64,000 nucleotides of DNA from Peteryoungia desertarenae (GTDB taxonomy: Bacteria; Pseudomonadota; Alphaproteobacteria; Rhizobiales; Rhizobiaceae), in NCBI RefSeq assembly GCF_005860795.2, contig NZ_CP058350.1, positions 2,820,501 to 2,884,500 on the forward strand. The letters are read 5' to 3'. Shown piece by piece: positions 7,873 to 17,071 of this stretch. Below the pieces are notes generated by a model. The model worked only from the letters and a program-made list of their open reading frames with translations. It did not search any database and was not told where the DNA came from. Numbering within the stretch: position 1 is the first letter of the stretch; the number at the start of each line of letters is the position of its first letter. The position numbers and the translations under genes were made by a program.

Positions 7873-8682
7873 CTATCGGCAGTTCCGCTTGTCGAGAAAG
7901 AGCGAGCAATCCTTCGCCGCCCGCTGCCCCTGGCTTCTCGGCGTCTGGTTTCCTTGCGGCGCGACCCGTTGCGGTTCAACCCTTTGCGGCTCGATCTGTT
8001 GCGGCGCCTGCGCCACCGCCTGTGCCGGAGCCACAACCGGCCCGGTGACGAAATCGCTCGCCACGCCCTCGTTCAGCGCGGTCGGATTGTCAAAACCGAT
8101 GCCATCGACCACCGGCTGGCTCGTCTGCCCTTCGGCAATCGCCATCGCCCCTTGCTGGGTCACCAGATGCGGCTGGACACCCGCCGCCCGCTGGCCGGTC
8201 GCCCCGTTTGGTGGAAACACCGTACCGCCCGGCTGGATGCCGAGCCCCGCATCGATATTGATCCCCTCATCGGTCACGGCAAAGGCCGTCTGCGTTTCGC
8301 CGCCCATGTCCGGCTCAAGCGTCTCGGTGGTCAGATCGCGGATATAGCCGCCGGACGCAGCATTCGCCGTCTGCGTCCCCTGCTCGCCCTGCATGCCTTG
8401 CGTCGTGCGCATCGCGGTCATGGTCTGATAGCCCTGACCGTCCGCAAGCGGCTCATCCACCGCCGCCACATTCGCCGTTTCTGGCGCGGCATAGGCCGCA
8501 TCCTGCGTCACCGGCCCCAGCAATTGCCGGTCCGCCGCCCCGACCCGCCCGACAAGCTGCCGGTCAGCGGAAGAGACACCGACATCGACCAGCGGAAAGC
8601 GCTGGCTGTCCATGCAGCCGGAGAGAAGCACCACCGGCAGAACCATAAGCGCCACGCGCTGCAGCAAGGAAGAAGACACCAT
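7873..8682 (-). CDS. Putative lipoprotein, Gln/Pro-rich, function unknown
   Basis: A 269-residue protein with a classic lipoprotein signal (LQRVALMVLPVVLLSGC, lipobox LSGC at about residues 20-23), so it should be lipid-anchored in the envelope. The mature part is low in hydrophobics, with Gln-, Ala- and Thr-rich stretches (TTQGMQGEQGTQTANAASGG) and a tail of short repeats (QIEPQRVEPQRVAPQ). It ends with DCSLFLDKRNCR, whose two Cys could form a disulphide. I recognise no domain. The low-complexity middle suggests an extended envelope protein. It is flanked by the TauE exporter and the chemoreceptor on the same strand. Confidence 0.6.
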   Translation of the reverse strand: MVSSSLLQRVALMVLPVVLLSGCMDSQRFPLVDVGVSSADRQLVGRVGAADRQLLGPVTQDAAYAAPETANVAAVDEPLADGQGYQTMTAMRTTQGMQGEQGTQTANAASGGYIRDLTTETLEPDMGGETQTAFAVTDEGINIDAGLGIQPGGTVFPPNGATGQRAAGVQPHLVTQQGAMAIAEGQTSQPVVDGIGFDNPTALNEGVASDFVTGPVVAPAQAVAQAPQQIEPQRVEPQRVAPQGNQTPRSQGQRAAKDCSLFLDKRNCR

Positions 8683-8798
8683 ACTCGTTTCACCTGTCTG
8701 CGACCGCCAGATCGGCCCATTTCGGCACAGGCTAGGCCTGCGCGCTTAACGCGACATGAACACGAGGTTACCCGCAATCGAGAGGGTTAACAAAAGCT

Positions 8799-8828
8799 GA
8801 AGGCCGGCGATTCCCATCGCCGGCCTTC
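8799..8828 (-). terminator. Bidirectional stem-loop downstream of the chemoreceptor gene
   Basis: GAAGGCCGGCGA (8799-8810) and TCGCCGGCCTTC (8817-8828) form a perfect 12-bp stem with a 6-base loop. On the minus strand it is followed by CAGCTTTTGTT, a weak U-run, placing it as the terminator of the chemoreceptor transcript, which stops at 8853. Confidence 0.7.
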
Positions 8829-8852
8829 TCAATTCGCACTCTGAACCAGGGC

Positions 8853-10667
8853 TTATGCCGCCCGGCGCGCTGCTTCCTGCACCACACCCTGGGCCACCTT
8901 CAGGCGGGCCAGCAGGTCGCGCAGATTGCGGCTTTCGATCGCCAGCGTCTGGCCCGCAGCCGAGGTTTCCTCGACCATGGCGGCATTCTGCTGGGTCATC
9001 TGGTCCATGTGGTTGACCGAGTGGTTGATCTCCTGCAGACCGGTCGCCTGTTCGCGCGCAGCCGTGGCGATCGTGTTCACACTGTCATTGACGCGGTTGA
9101 CGAGCTTCTCGATCTCGACCAGCGCCTCACCCGTCGAACGGACAAGACCCACACCGGTGTCGACTTCGGCGGCAGACGCGCTGATCAGCGTCTTGATTTC
9201 CTTCGCGGCATTGGCCGAGCGCTGTGCAAGTTCGCGCACTTCCTGGGCAACAACCGCAAAGCCGCGACCGGCTTCACCTGCACGGGCCGCCTCAACACCG
9301 GCATTCAGCGCCAGGAGGTTCGTCTGGAAGGCAATCTCGTCAATGACGCCGATGATCTGGCTGATCTTCTGCGAAGACTGCTCGATCCGGCCCATGGCAT
9401 CCACCGCGCTGCGGACGATTTCGCCCGAACGATTGGCGCTTGCCTTGGTTTCGGCCACCATGTCACGCGCCTCGCCGGCCCGCTCCGACGCGGTCTTGAC
9501 GGTTGCGGTGATCTCTTCCAGCGCCGCTGCCGTTTCCTCCAGTGCGGCTGCCTGCTGCTCGGTGCGCCGCGACAGGTTGTTCGTCGCCTCGCTGATGCCG
9601 TTTGCATTTTCAGTCACGACCCGGCTGCTCTGGTTGATCGCGCCGACCACCTGGTTCAGCGACTGCACAGCCGTGTTGAAGTCGTGGCGCAGCTTTTCAT
9701 ATTCGGCGTCGAGCTGCCCGATCTGGACGGTCAGATCGCCCTCGGCCAGTCGCTCCAGTGCCGAACCGAGCGATGTAATCGCGTGGTTCTGCCGCTCGGC
9801 AGCCGTGCGCAGCGTCGATTCGTTGCGCATGCGCTCGCCATTCAGCGTCTCCTGCTGTTCCGCCTCGCGCTTGCGCATCTCGATGCGGTCACGGACGGAG
9901 TCGCGCAGCACCAGCAGAGCCTGGGCCATCCCGCCCACTTCATCCTTGCGCCCGGCGTCGACGATATCGGCATCCACGCGCTCATTGGCGATGTCGGCCA
10001 TGGCGCCCCTCAGGCGATTCACCGGCTTTACAACGCTCGCCACGACCGCATAGGCACAGGCAAGGATGCCAAGCACGCTGATACCGATGATAATGCCATA
10101 GGTCGTCGCGGTCCGGTTGAACATGGCGGCCAGGTCATCGGAATAGACGCCGGTGCCGACAATCCAGCCCCAGGGCTCGAAACCGATGACGTGCGAGAAC
10201 TTCTCGACCGGCTCGTCAAACCCCGGCTTGGGCCAGTAATAGTCGACAAAGCCTTCCTTGCCGGCCTTGACTGTCTCAACCATGTCGATGAACAGGAACT
10301 TGCCGTTAGGGTCCTTGCTCTGGCTGAGATTGGCGCCATTCAGCTCGGGCTTGATCGGATGCATGACCATGGCCGGCTGATTGTCGATGACGAAGTAGTA
10401 GCCGTCAGGATTATAACGCATCGCGCCGGTGACTTCCCTGGCGCGCGCCTGAGCTTCCTCGCGCGTCAGCGTGCCATCCTGCTCCAGCTTGTGATACTTC
10501 TCGAAAATGGAAATCGCCTGATCATTGATCTGCGCAAGTCCGGCGCGACGTTCGTTGGCCAGTTCCTCGTAGGAATTGAACAGGCTGAACGTCATCCCGG
10601 TGACAAGAACTGTCAGCGCAATCCCCACCAAGGCGTAAAGTCGAACAGATAGACTGAGATTCTTCAT
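8853..10667 (-). CDS. Methyl-accepting chemotaxis protein with single Cache periplasmic domain
   Basis: A 604-residue chemoreceptor. A transmembrane helix at about residues 8-28 is followed by a periplasmic sCache_2-type domain with the signature GYYFVIDNQPAMVMHPIKPE and FEPWGWIVGTGVYSDDL. A second membrane helix (IIIGISVLGILACAYAVVAS) is followed by a HAMP linker and a long coiled-coil signalling domain (about 300-570) with the conserved hairpin tip (AGRGFAVVAQEVRELAQRSA). It should sense small organic acids or similar ligands and signal to CheA/CheW. GGGAG lies 8-12 bases before the ATG. The last residues (AQGVVQEAARRAA) do not form a CheR-binding pentapeptide of the NWETF type. Confidence 0.92.
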   Translation of the reverse strand: MKNLSLSVRLYALVGIALTVLVTGMTFSLFNSYEELANERRAGLAQINDQAISIFEKYHKLEQDGTLTREEAQARAREVTGAMRYNPDGYYFVIDNQPAMVMHPIKPELNGANLSQSKDPNGKFLFIDMVETVKAGKEGFVDYYWPKPGFDEPVEKFSHVIGFEPWGWIVGTGVYSDDLAAMFNRTATTYGIIIGISVLGILACAYAVVASVVKPVNRLRGAMADIANERVDADIVDAGRKDEVGGMAQALLVLRDSVRDRIEMRKREAEQQETLNGERMRNESTLRTAAERQNHAITSLGSALERLAEGDLTVQIGQLDAEYEKLRHDFNTAVQSLNQVVGAINQSSRVVTENANGISEATNNLSRRTEQQAAALEETAAALEEITATVKTASERAGEARDMVAETKASANRSGEIVRSAVDAMGRIEQSSQKISQIIGVIDEIAFQTNLLALNAGVEAARAGEAGRGFAVVAQEVRELAQRSANAAKEIKTLISASAAEVDTGVGLVRSTGEALVEIEKLVNRVNDSVNTIATAAREQATGLQEINHSVNHMDQMTQQNAAMVEETSAAGQTLAIESRNLRDLLARLKVAQGVVQEAARRAA

Positions 10668-10758
10668 GGTGCATTGCTCCCTCGCATGGAAGGAGGTTGA
10701 CGTTTGTTAATTCGAAAAGGGTAAATATGTCCCTGCTATTTTTGATCGGTGACAATTC

Positions 10759-10778
10759 ACCCCCCAATTTTTAGGTAT
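10759..10778. promoter_or_regulatory. C6-AATTTTTAGGTAT motif between chemoreceptor and yciA-like gene
   Basis: An A-CCCCCC-AATTTTTAGGTAT sequence lies about 95 bp upstream of the chemoreceptor start (minus strand) and 150 bp upstream of the thioesterase. Related sequences occur before the GGDEF-EAL gene (14724-14743) and the Tad-like operon (17072-17090). It has imperfect dyad character (CCC-AATT-GG). I infer a shared regulatory element; no known motif was matched. Confidence 0.35.
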
Positions 10779-10930
10779 ATTGTGACCGAAATTCCGTCAT
10801 TCTGCATGGTTTCGTCTGCCGCACGGTGTCCTGCATGACCCATTTTTTTGGATTGCGTCAATTTTTGCTGGACCGGACAATCGGGAAGATGAAGCATGCA
10901 GCCATTCCTCCCCTTGCTTCGGACAACACC

Positions 10931-11317
10931 ATGACAGAGACAACGACACCGACCGGCGACCTCACGCTCCGCACCCTTGCAATGCCGGCCGATGCCAATG
11001 CGGCTGGCGACATCTTCGGCGGATGGGTCATGGCACAGATGGACCTCGCCTGCGGGATACGCGCAGCCGAGCGCGCGCGCGGACGCGTCGTCACGGCCGC
11101 CGTGCAGGAAATGGCCTTTGCCATGCCGGTCAAGGTTGGAGACACGCTTTGCGTCTACACCGACATTGCCAAGGTCGGGCGGACGTCCATGACCTTGAAG
11201 GTGGAGACCTGGGCTCAACGCTATCTCACCCATGTCATGGAGAAAGTCACCGAAGCCACTTTCGTCATGGTCGCTCTCGACAAGGACGGCAAACCGACCC
11301 CCGTTGGTTCTGGCTGA
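10931..11317 (+). CDS. Acyl-CoA thioesterase, YciA family
   Basis: A 128-residue hotdog thioesterase nearly collinear with E. coli YciA. TGDLTLRTLAMPADANAAGD, IFGGWVMAQMD and RVVTAAVQEMAF match the conserved active-site region, where the Asn/Asp of 'A-N-xx-GD-IFGGW' contributes to catalysis. YciA hydrolyses a broad range of acyl-CoAs in the cytoplasm. I chose the ATG at 10931 because MTETTTPTGDLTLR aligns with the E. coli N terminus; in-frame starts at 10889 or 10826 would add 14-35 residues that are not family-like. There is no strong ribosome site at any candidate. Confidence 0.85.
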   Translation: MTETTTPTGDLTLRTLAMPADANAAGDIFGGWVMAQMDLACGIRAAERARGRVVTAAVQEMAFAMPVKVGDTLCVYTDIAKVGRTSMTLKVETWAQRYLTHVMEKVTEATFVMVALDKDGKPTPVGSG

Positions 11318-11418
11318 GCCAAAGCGGGAGCACAGAGACAAAATTGTTTTCGGCACGGTATTTGATACAACATCGCCTTTAGTCTTTGCCATCAAAGAAC
11401 AGGCGGGATCTTTTATTG

Positions 11419-12768
11419 ATGACAACGCCCGTCTACAGCGATCCACCTTTTCAGCGTACCGTATTTATCTATGGCGCACTATCTCTGGCCGCCGTAGCCA
11501 TGGGCCTGATTTGGGGCGCCATCTTTTATGCAGCAGGTCTGTGGCCAATACTGCCTGGCCTCTCTCTGGTGATTGCCGCGGGCTTGATCGGCCTTCTGGT
11601 GATCCAGCGAAAGCATTTGCACCAAAACAGGCTGCTCATGCTGCAACTGGGCTATCTTGCCCTGATCGTCTACTTCTGTCTCTACATAGACATACCCACA
11701 CCGTCGGCACCACGCATCAGCCATCAGTTCCTCCTGGTTCTCGGGATCGCCGGATACATTGACTACATCCGGCAAAAATCTCTGGCCCAGGTGCTGATAT
11801 TGCTCGCCTGCGGGATCAGTTTCGTCCTGTTTGTGGCTCTGCAAAACCCTCTTTCGGTCGAAAGCCCGATCCCTGATGAAATCCGTGCCATTGGCATCTG
11901 GTTCAACGCGATCACGGTCGTTCTGCTGATCGCGATTTGCATCTATGTCCTGCGGCGAGAGTTCGTCCGCGATGGCCAGATCCTCCGCGATCTGCAGATT
12001 GCCATGCGCCGCGATCAACTGACACTGGCGTTTCAGCCCCAGGTCAACGCCAAAGGTCGACTGATCGGGGCAGAAGTCCTCATGCGCTGGACCCACCCGA
12101 CCCGAGGCCCCATTTCCCCGGCCATATTCATTGCGCTTGCGGAAGAAGGTGACCTCATGCCGGAGCTTGGCAGATGGGTTCTGCGCAAGGCCTGCGAAAC
12201 CCTGGCAGCATGGCAAATCGACCCGGACTTGAAGCAGCTGGATCTCGCGATCAATGTGAGCGCAAGACAATTCGTTCAGCCTGATTTCGTAGCCCAGGTC
12301 AGCGGCATCGTGCGGGCAAGTGGAGCCAGTCCGAAGCGCATCAAGCTGGAGCTGACGGAAAGCGTCGCATTGTCCAGCCTCGAACTGGTGAAAAGCAGGA
12401 TGCAATCGCTGGCCGACCTGGGCATCCGCTTCTCACTCGATGATTTCGGCACCGGCTATTCATCGCTGAACTACCTGAGAAACCTTCCCGTCCAGGAAAT
12501 CAAGATCGATCGAAGCTTCACCAACGAGGCCCGGGAAGGCAGCCGCAGCGGCTCCCTGATCCGCAGCATCATACAGATCGGTCACGATCTCGAACTTGTC
12601 GTTCTGGCCGAGGGCGTCGAAACACACAGCCAGTTCGAATATCTGAAGGGCCTTGGCTGTCAGGAGTTTCAGGGGTTTTATTTCGGCGCCGCCCTTTCGC
12701 ATGACGAATTCACGGCGAAAGCGCGTCTTGCTGCCCGCCCGGACTGTATATGGCCCCCGACAACGTGA
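11419..12768 (+). CDS. Membrane-anchored EAL-domain c-di-GMP phosphodiesterase
   Basis: A 449-residue protein. Five or six predicted membrane helices occupy about residues 10-175 (FIYGALSLAAVAMGLIWGAI etc.), followed by an EAL domain from about 190 to 440. Catalytic and metal motifs are present: EVLMR (the EAL position), NVSARQF, ELTES, DDFGTGYSSLNYL, IKIDRSF, EGVET and QGFYFG, so it should hydrolyse c-di-GMP to pGpG. There is no GGDEF domain. The start at 11419 (MTTPVYSD) is preferred over an upstream TTG at 11386, but neither has a strong ribosome site. Lower c-di-GMP generally favours motility, in keeping with the nearby chemoreceptor. Confidence 0.88.
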   Translation: MTTPVYSDPPFQRTVFIYGALSLAAVAMGLIWGAIFYAAGLWPILPGLSLVIAAGLIGLLVIQRKHLHQNRLLMLQLGYLALIVYFCLYIDIPTPSAPRISHQFLLVLGIAGYIDYIRQKSLAQVLILLACGISFVLFVALQNPLSVESPIPDEIRAIGIWFNAITVVLLIAICIYVLRREFVRDGQILRDLQIAMRRDQLTLAFQPQVNAKGRLIGAEVLMRWTHPTRGPISPAIFIALAEEGDLMPELGRWVLRKACETLAAWQIDPDLKQLDLAINVSARQFVQPDFVAQVSGIVRASGASPKRIKLELTESVALSSLELVKSRMQSLADLGIRFSLDDFGTGYSSLNYLRNLPVQEIKIDRSFTNEAREGSRSGSLIRSIIQIGHDLELVVLAEGVETHSQFEYLKGLGCQEFQGFYFGAALSHDEFTAKARLAARPDCIWPPTT

Positions 12769-12810
12769 CGGGTTTCTAAACGGTAACGCCTTCGCCGGAC
12801 GACGGAGCAC

Positions 12811-13248
12811 TCAAGTGCTGGCCAGACGGGTTTGCTGCGGCAACATCCAGGCCGGAACGATGATCATCGCCAGCAAGACAGTGTTGGCCGGAATGTTGAA
12901 ATACGCACCCGCAAGATAGGAGCAAGTGCTGTCGACGGCATACCAGGCGAACATCCCCTCCAGGAAAAGCCGCCGCGCCAGTGCGGGATCAACTGGAACA
13001 AGAAGCGTCGTCATGCGCCACATCACGACACCCCAGCCAACCATGACCCCTCCGCCGATGGCAGCCAGAAGTCTCGCGGCCTCATCGCCAACGGCCTGAC
13101 CACCGTCAAAGGGCAAAAAGGCCAGATCGACAAGCCAGGTTGCTGGCAAGGCCGTTGCCGGATGGGCTCCGACTGCCACCAGCAGGCCGATGAGAATGAC
13201 GACAATGCTCCCAAATTTCAGCAGGGATATTGCGCTGTGGATGGACAT
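12811..13248 (-). CDS. Small integral membrane protein, function unknown
   Basis: A 145-residue protein starting at the ATG at 13248, with GGAGAG 5-10 bases upstream; longer in-frame starts (to 13350) lack a site. It has about four hydrophobic segments (LLKFGSIVVILIGLLVAVGA, LLAAIGGGVMVGWGVVMW, MFAWYAVDSTCSYLAGAYF, TVLLAMIIVPAWML). I recognise no characterised family; it resembles uncharacterised rhizobial membrane proteins. It is divergent from the XRE regulator gene (start 13372), so the regulator may control it. Confidence 0.65.
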   Translation of the reverse strand: MSIHSAISLLKFGSIVVILIGLLVAVGAHPATALPATWLVDLAFLPFDGGQAVGDEAARLLAAIGGGVMVGWGVVMWRMTTLLVPVDPALARRLFLEGMFAWYAVDSTCSYLAGAYFNIPANTVLLAMIIVPAWMLPQQTRLAST

Positions 13249-13371
13249 GGTTCTCTCCGCTCTTGTTTGCACGGCGCGATTTGTGTCCGGATCCGGCAGA
13301 GCTTCAATTACTTCGAAGGTAAGTGACAAGCTGGCTTGCGCTTGCGACAAGAGGAAAACGGGAGGGCAGAA

Positions 13372-14154
13372 ATGTCACTTGATTTTGGCCGGCATCTGAA
13401 GGATTGGCGAGCGCGGCGGCGCATGTCTCAGCTGCAGCTCGCACTGGCTGCGGATGTCTCCGCCCGTCATGTTGCCTTTCTTGAAACCGGCCGGGCTCGC
13501 CCCAGCCGCAGCATGATCCTGCGACTCGGAGACGCTTTGGAAATTCCGCGAGCCGACCGCAATCTGATGCTGGATGCAGCAGGCTTCCGGCCTGCCTACA
13601 CCGCACGTTCATCCGACACGCAAACCATGGCTCCGATCCGACAGGCAATTGCCCACATGATACGCGGCCACGCCCCCTATCCCGCCTTTGTCTTTGATCG
13701 CCATTGGACGGTCATGGATGCCAATGTCACCGGCGAGGCCATGCTTGCGCAGTTCGGCCTGACACGCGGCGACAGCTTCATCGACTACCTGCTTCAGCCT
13801 GGCAGGGGAGCATCCCTTGTCGAGAACTGGGCAGAGGTTGCAAGACATCTGCTTTTGCGCTTGAGGCTTGAGAGCGCTCATCTTGGGGGTGACGTCCTGC
13901 TGGACGAAGCAGCCAATCGCATCGCGGCGGATCCGGCGCTTTGTACTGCAATCCGACCGGATGGTGATATGCCGCCTGTTGTCCCCGTCCGTGTCCGCCT
14001 AGGAGAGGCAGTGTTTCCCATGTTTTCCGCGATAACTCATTTCGGAACAGCCGAAGACATCGCTCTGGCGGATACGAAGATCGAGCTGTTCTTCCCAGCC
14101 GATGAAGCAACTGAAAGACTGTTTCGGGACATGATGGCGTCACAGCAAAGCTGA
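13372..14154 (+). CDS. XRE-family regulator with MmyB-like ligand-binding domain
   Basis: An N-terminal helix-turn-helix of Cro/CI type (about residues 5-60: HLKDWRARRRMSQLQLALAA, DVSARHVAFLETGRARPSRS) is followed by a 190-residue MmyB-like PAS-type domain (APYPAFVFDRHWTVMDANVT ... ITHFGTAEDIALADTKIELF FPADEATE). This architecture is common in actinobacteria and alphaproteobacteria, where the domain is thought to bind a fatty-acid-like ligand. A GGAGGG ribosome site precedes the ATG at 13372; 260 residues is typical. It is divergent from a small membrane protein gene, its likely target. Confidence 0.85.
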   Translation: MSLDFGRHLKDWRARRRMSQLQLALAADVSARHVAFLETGRARPSRSMILRLGDALEIPRADRNLMLDAAGFRPAYTARSSDTQTMAPIRQAIAHMIRGHAPYPAFVFDRHWTVMDANVTGEAMLAQFGLTRGDSFIDYLLQPGRGASLVENWAEVARHLLLRLRLESAHLGGDVLLDEAANRIAADPALCTAIRPDGDMPPVVPVRVRLGEAVFPMFSAITHFGTAEDIALADTKIELFFPADEATERLFRDMMASQQS

Positions 14155-14179
14155 TGCGCAGCACGGCGCATCCCGCCCC

Positions 14180-14530
14180 TCATGCTCGAAAAACGAATGC
14201 GGCACCGGCGGCAATCAATGCGAAGCCAATCACATGATTGAGGGTGATGGCCTCCTTGAGCCAGAAAACCGAAAAACCGGAAAATACGATCAGAGTGATG
14301 ACCTCCTGCATCGTTTTCAGTTGCGCCGCTGAATAGACCTCCGATCCGATGCGGTTGGCCGGCACAGCCAGACAATACTCAAAAAATGCAATCCCCCAGC
14401 TCGCCAACACTGCAAGGAACAAAGGGGAGGATTTGTATTTGAGGTGTCCATACCACGCGAATGTCATGAATATGTTTGATAGCGCCAGCAGGACGACCGG
14501 CCAGAAGGCGGCAGGGGAAAGCGTCGGCAT
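14180..14530 (-). CDS. DMT-family protein (DUF486)
   Basis: A 116-residue membrane protein with four predicted helices (AFWPVVLLALSNIFMTFAWY, PLFLAVLASWGIAFFEYCLA, MQEVITLIVFSGFSVFWL, HVIGFALIAAGAAFVF). The pattern FMTFAWYGHLK ... P.NRIG...Y...QLK..QE is the DUF486 signature, a short relative of EmrE-type drug/metabolite transporters. I start at 14530, where MPTLSPAAFWPVVLLALSN begins like the family; the reading frame extends to 14665 without resemblance. Substrate unknown. It converges with the XRE gene, 25 bp apart. Confidence 0.85.
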   Translation of the reverse strand: MPTLSPAAFWPVVLLALSNIFMTFAWYGHLKYKSSPLFLAVLASWGIAFFEYCLAVPANRIGSEVYSAAQLKTMQEVITLIVFSGFSVFWLKEAITLNHVIGFALIAAGAAFVFRA

Positions 14531-14723
14531 GAGAGTGCGTTCCGTGTGAAAGTGGAAGGTCAATCGGCAGTAGTCAGAGCATTGATTCGCAAAATCGCAG
14601 CGATGAACCATGCGCGACCAGACCTTCGCTGAAAAGCCTTTCCACCGCGGGTCGCTGCAGGACACATAAGCTTGAGTGAGCGCTAAAGTACTCCTGGTAT
14701 TGTCTCCGAATAACTATGTACAC

Positions 14724-14743
14724 ACCCCCTAATTTACGGGTAT
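14724..14743 (+). promoter_or_regulatory. C5-TAATTTACGGGTAT motif upstream of GGDEF-EAL gene
   Basis: The sequence ACCCCCTAATTTACGGGTAT lies about 95-115 bp upstream of the GGDEF-EAL start. It closely resembles the motif at 10759-10778 upstream of the chemoreceptor and, more loosely, 17072-17090 upstream of the Tad-like operon. It is a CCC/GGG dyad around AATT. Function inferred from recurrence only. Confidence 0.35.
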
Positions 14744-14838
14744 TTTTCGTTAAAATGCGCCAACCGTAATGTAACAGGCCGTTAATTGGCGCTGTGTTAG
14801 GCCATTATTGGCAACTTATTATATTAGGTGCATATTTG

Positions 14839-16851
14839 ATGTGGTTTTCAGAAGAGACACGAGGTGCATTTCTAAGCATCGTCAAGCAGGCGCAGGCTGA
14901 GGATATATATACCGGTCAGCCATCCGCGATCGCCTTCAATCTTGTGGTATCGCTATGCGCCACATCCGTGACCTATCTGCATCATGGAATACTGGAGCCT
15001 GTCCTGATCTGGCAGGCGATCTTCCTGCTCATTCTGATCATCCGTGGTCTGTCGGTTCTTGCAGTCAGGAAGCTCCAGCTGGCGCAGAATAACCCACAGT
15101 TCACATTGTTCATTTTTGCCCTTGGCGCTGCATTGTCAGGCATCTCCTGGGCGGCACTTCCCTTCACCATCGACGGCTTTGCACCGCTGGGGATTGATGC
15201 CGGAATCTGTCTGATCATGGGGGGCATGGCCACGGGTTCAGTGGTCAAGCAGATCGGCTACACGCCTGTCTCGATGTTCTTTGCCGTTCCAATCCTGGCG
15301 TCCATGCAGTTCCAGCTGCTGAACGCTGGCACCCTCCCGGAGACTATTGTCGGCGCCGCATTGGCTGCCTTGATCTTCATTTTCATTCGCCAAAGCCTTT
15401 GGGTGGAGCATATCTTCGTCTCCAACCAGCTCGCACGTCACGATGCGACGGCGCTCGCGGACTCCCTCACCCGCGCCAACAGCGACATACTCAAGCAGAA
15501 TCGCAGGCTGGAAGCACTCGCCAATCAATGCACGCTGACGGGCCTCGCCAATCGCGGCAACTTCAATAGCCGGCTTATGGCCGAGATCGCACGCGCAAAG
15601 GTTCTCAATGAACGGACCGCAATCCTCGTGCTGGACGTGGACCGTTTCAAGTCCATCAACGATACACTCGGCCACAGCGCCGGCGATACCGTCCTGTGCG
15701 AGATCGCCGCACGCCTCCGCAGCACGATTCGCGACAACAGTCTGATCGCCAGAATGGGCGGCGACGAGTTCGCCGTCATCGTGACCGGGCGCAACGCGGC
15801 AGAACGTGCGCGTGAGCATGGTGCCGCCATGATCGAGGCCGGACGCAATCCGATCGGTTATTCGGCGACCCGTTCGGTCGTTGGCGTTAGCATCGGCATG
15901 GCAGTGTTTCCGGATCACGGCTCGACTGCCGAAGAGCTCCTTGCTTCTGCGGATATGGCTCTCTATGACGCCAAATCCCATGGCCGGCGCCAATTGCGCG
16001 AATTTGCTCCCGATCTGCGGCGCAAGGCGGATTTCCAGCGCATGGTCGAGCAGGATCTCGAGGCCGCCATCGAAAGCGGTGAGGTCACCGCCTGGTTCCA
16101 GCCACAGGTCTGCCTGACGACGAATCGGCTGGTCGGTTTCGAAGCATTGGTGCGCTGGCAGCATCCAAGCCTTGGCTTTGTCTCTCCGCCCGACATTGTC
16201 AGCGCCGCCCATGCCGTCCACCTGGCCGACAAGCTGACACGCTCCATGGTCGACCATGCCTGCCGACTGTCTCTCAAGCTGGCATCGATTGGCCTGAGCA
16301 ATCTGCCGGTTGCCGTCAACGTTTCTCCTCGCGAATTCGCACTCTATTCCGTCGCCGATATCCTCGACAGCGTCACAAGCCGCCACGGCGTATCGCCCTC
16401 CAGTATCGAGATCGAGATCACCGAAGAAGCCATCCTGGATCCCGATATCGCCGGCGCCCAGCTGAAGCAGATCGAAAGCGCCGGCTACAAGCTCGCCGTT
16501 GACGATTTCGGCATGGGGCACTCGTCCCTGGCCTACCTGATCGGACTTCGCATTGATCGGCTGAAGATCGACCGCTCCTTTGCCGACCAGGTCGCCAAGA
16601 GCGAGATCAACCAGAAACTCGTCAGTGCGCTTGTCAGCCTCGGCCACTCCCTCGACATCGAAGTGCTCATTGAAGGTGTTGAAACCCCGGAAGACGCCGC
16701 GACACTCGCCCGCCTCGGCTGCACGGTCGGCCAGGGCTATCTCTTTGCGCGCCCGATGGCAGAACCTGTTCTGATGGAGTGGCTGGTGAAGCACGAAGCC
16801 GAAAGCACACGCAAGCCGACGGGCAAGAGCAATCGCCTGACCGTGATTTGA
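14839..16851 (+). CDS. Membrane-anchored GGDEF-EAL bifunctional c-di-GMP enzyme
   Basis: A 670-residue protein. N-terminal membrane helices (about residues 25-190) are followed by a GGDEF domain (about 230-395) with an intact MGGDEF motif at about residue 306 and LDVDRFKSINDTLGHSAGD, and an EAL domain (about 410-655) with FEALVRW, NVSPREF, EITEEAI, DDFGMGHSSLAYL, LKIDRSF and IEGVET. Both catalytic sets look complete. The inhibitory RxxD site before GGDEF reads RDNS, so product inhibition may be weak. The ATG at 14839 is chosen because AGGTG lies 8 bases upstream; the GTG at 14794 has none. It sits between another EAL gene and a pilus-like operon, in keeping with a role in surface attachment. 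Confidence 0.88.
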   Translation: MWFSEETRGAFLSIVKQAQAEDIYTGQPSAIAFNLVVSLCATSVTYLHHGILEPVLIWQAIFLLILIIRGLSVLAVRKLQLAQNNPQFTLFIFALGAALSGISWAALPFTIDGFAPLGIDAGICLIMGGMATGSVVKQIGYTPVSMFFAVPILASMQFQLLNAGTLPETIVGAALAALIFIFIRQSLWVEHIFVSNQLARHDATALADSLTRANSDILKQNRRLEALANQCTLTGLANRGNFNSRLMAEIARAKVLNERTAILVLDVDRFKSINDTLGHSAGDTVLCEIAARLRSTIRDNSLIARMGGDEFAVIVTGRNAAERAREHGAAMIEAGRNPIGYSATRSVVGVSIGMAVFPDHGSTAEELLASADMALYDAKSHGRRQLREFAPDLRRKADFQRMVEQDLEAAIESGEVTAWFQPQVCLTTNRLVGFEALVRWQHPSLGFVSPPDIVSAAHAVHLADKLTRSMVDHACRLSLKLASIGLSNLPVAVNVSPREFALYSVADILDSVTSRHGVSPSSIEIEITEEAILDPDIAGAQLKQIESAGYKLAVDDFGMGHSSLAYLIGLRIDRLKIDRSFADQVAKSEINQKLVSALVSLGHSLDIEVLIEGVETPEDAATLARLGCTVGQGYLFARPMAEPVLMEWLVKHEAESTRKPTGKSNRLTVI

Positions 16852-17071
16852 CCGCTGATCCGCTTGCGCCGGGACGTCTGTGATCGCCGGACGAAACCGG
16901 TCTCCAACTTCCAGACCAGGGAAGCGGAACCTTCGAGAGCCTCTATGGCGAACAAAGCGCTTTCCTGCGGCTGCAACAGGACTGATGGCCGACTGTCATG
17001 GTCGCGTCGCCCAAAAAGAATGCGATTGAGGCAGGACTCCAGACCCGGAAGTAAAGCAAAACCTCCCTTCG

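Noticed and set aside
9009..10652. 547-codon plus-strand frame opposite the chemoreceptor gene
   Set aside because: It is a high-GC antisense shadow rich in Arg, His and Asp; the minus strand encodes a complete chemoreceptor.
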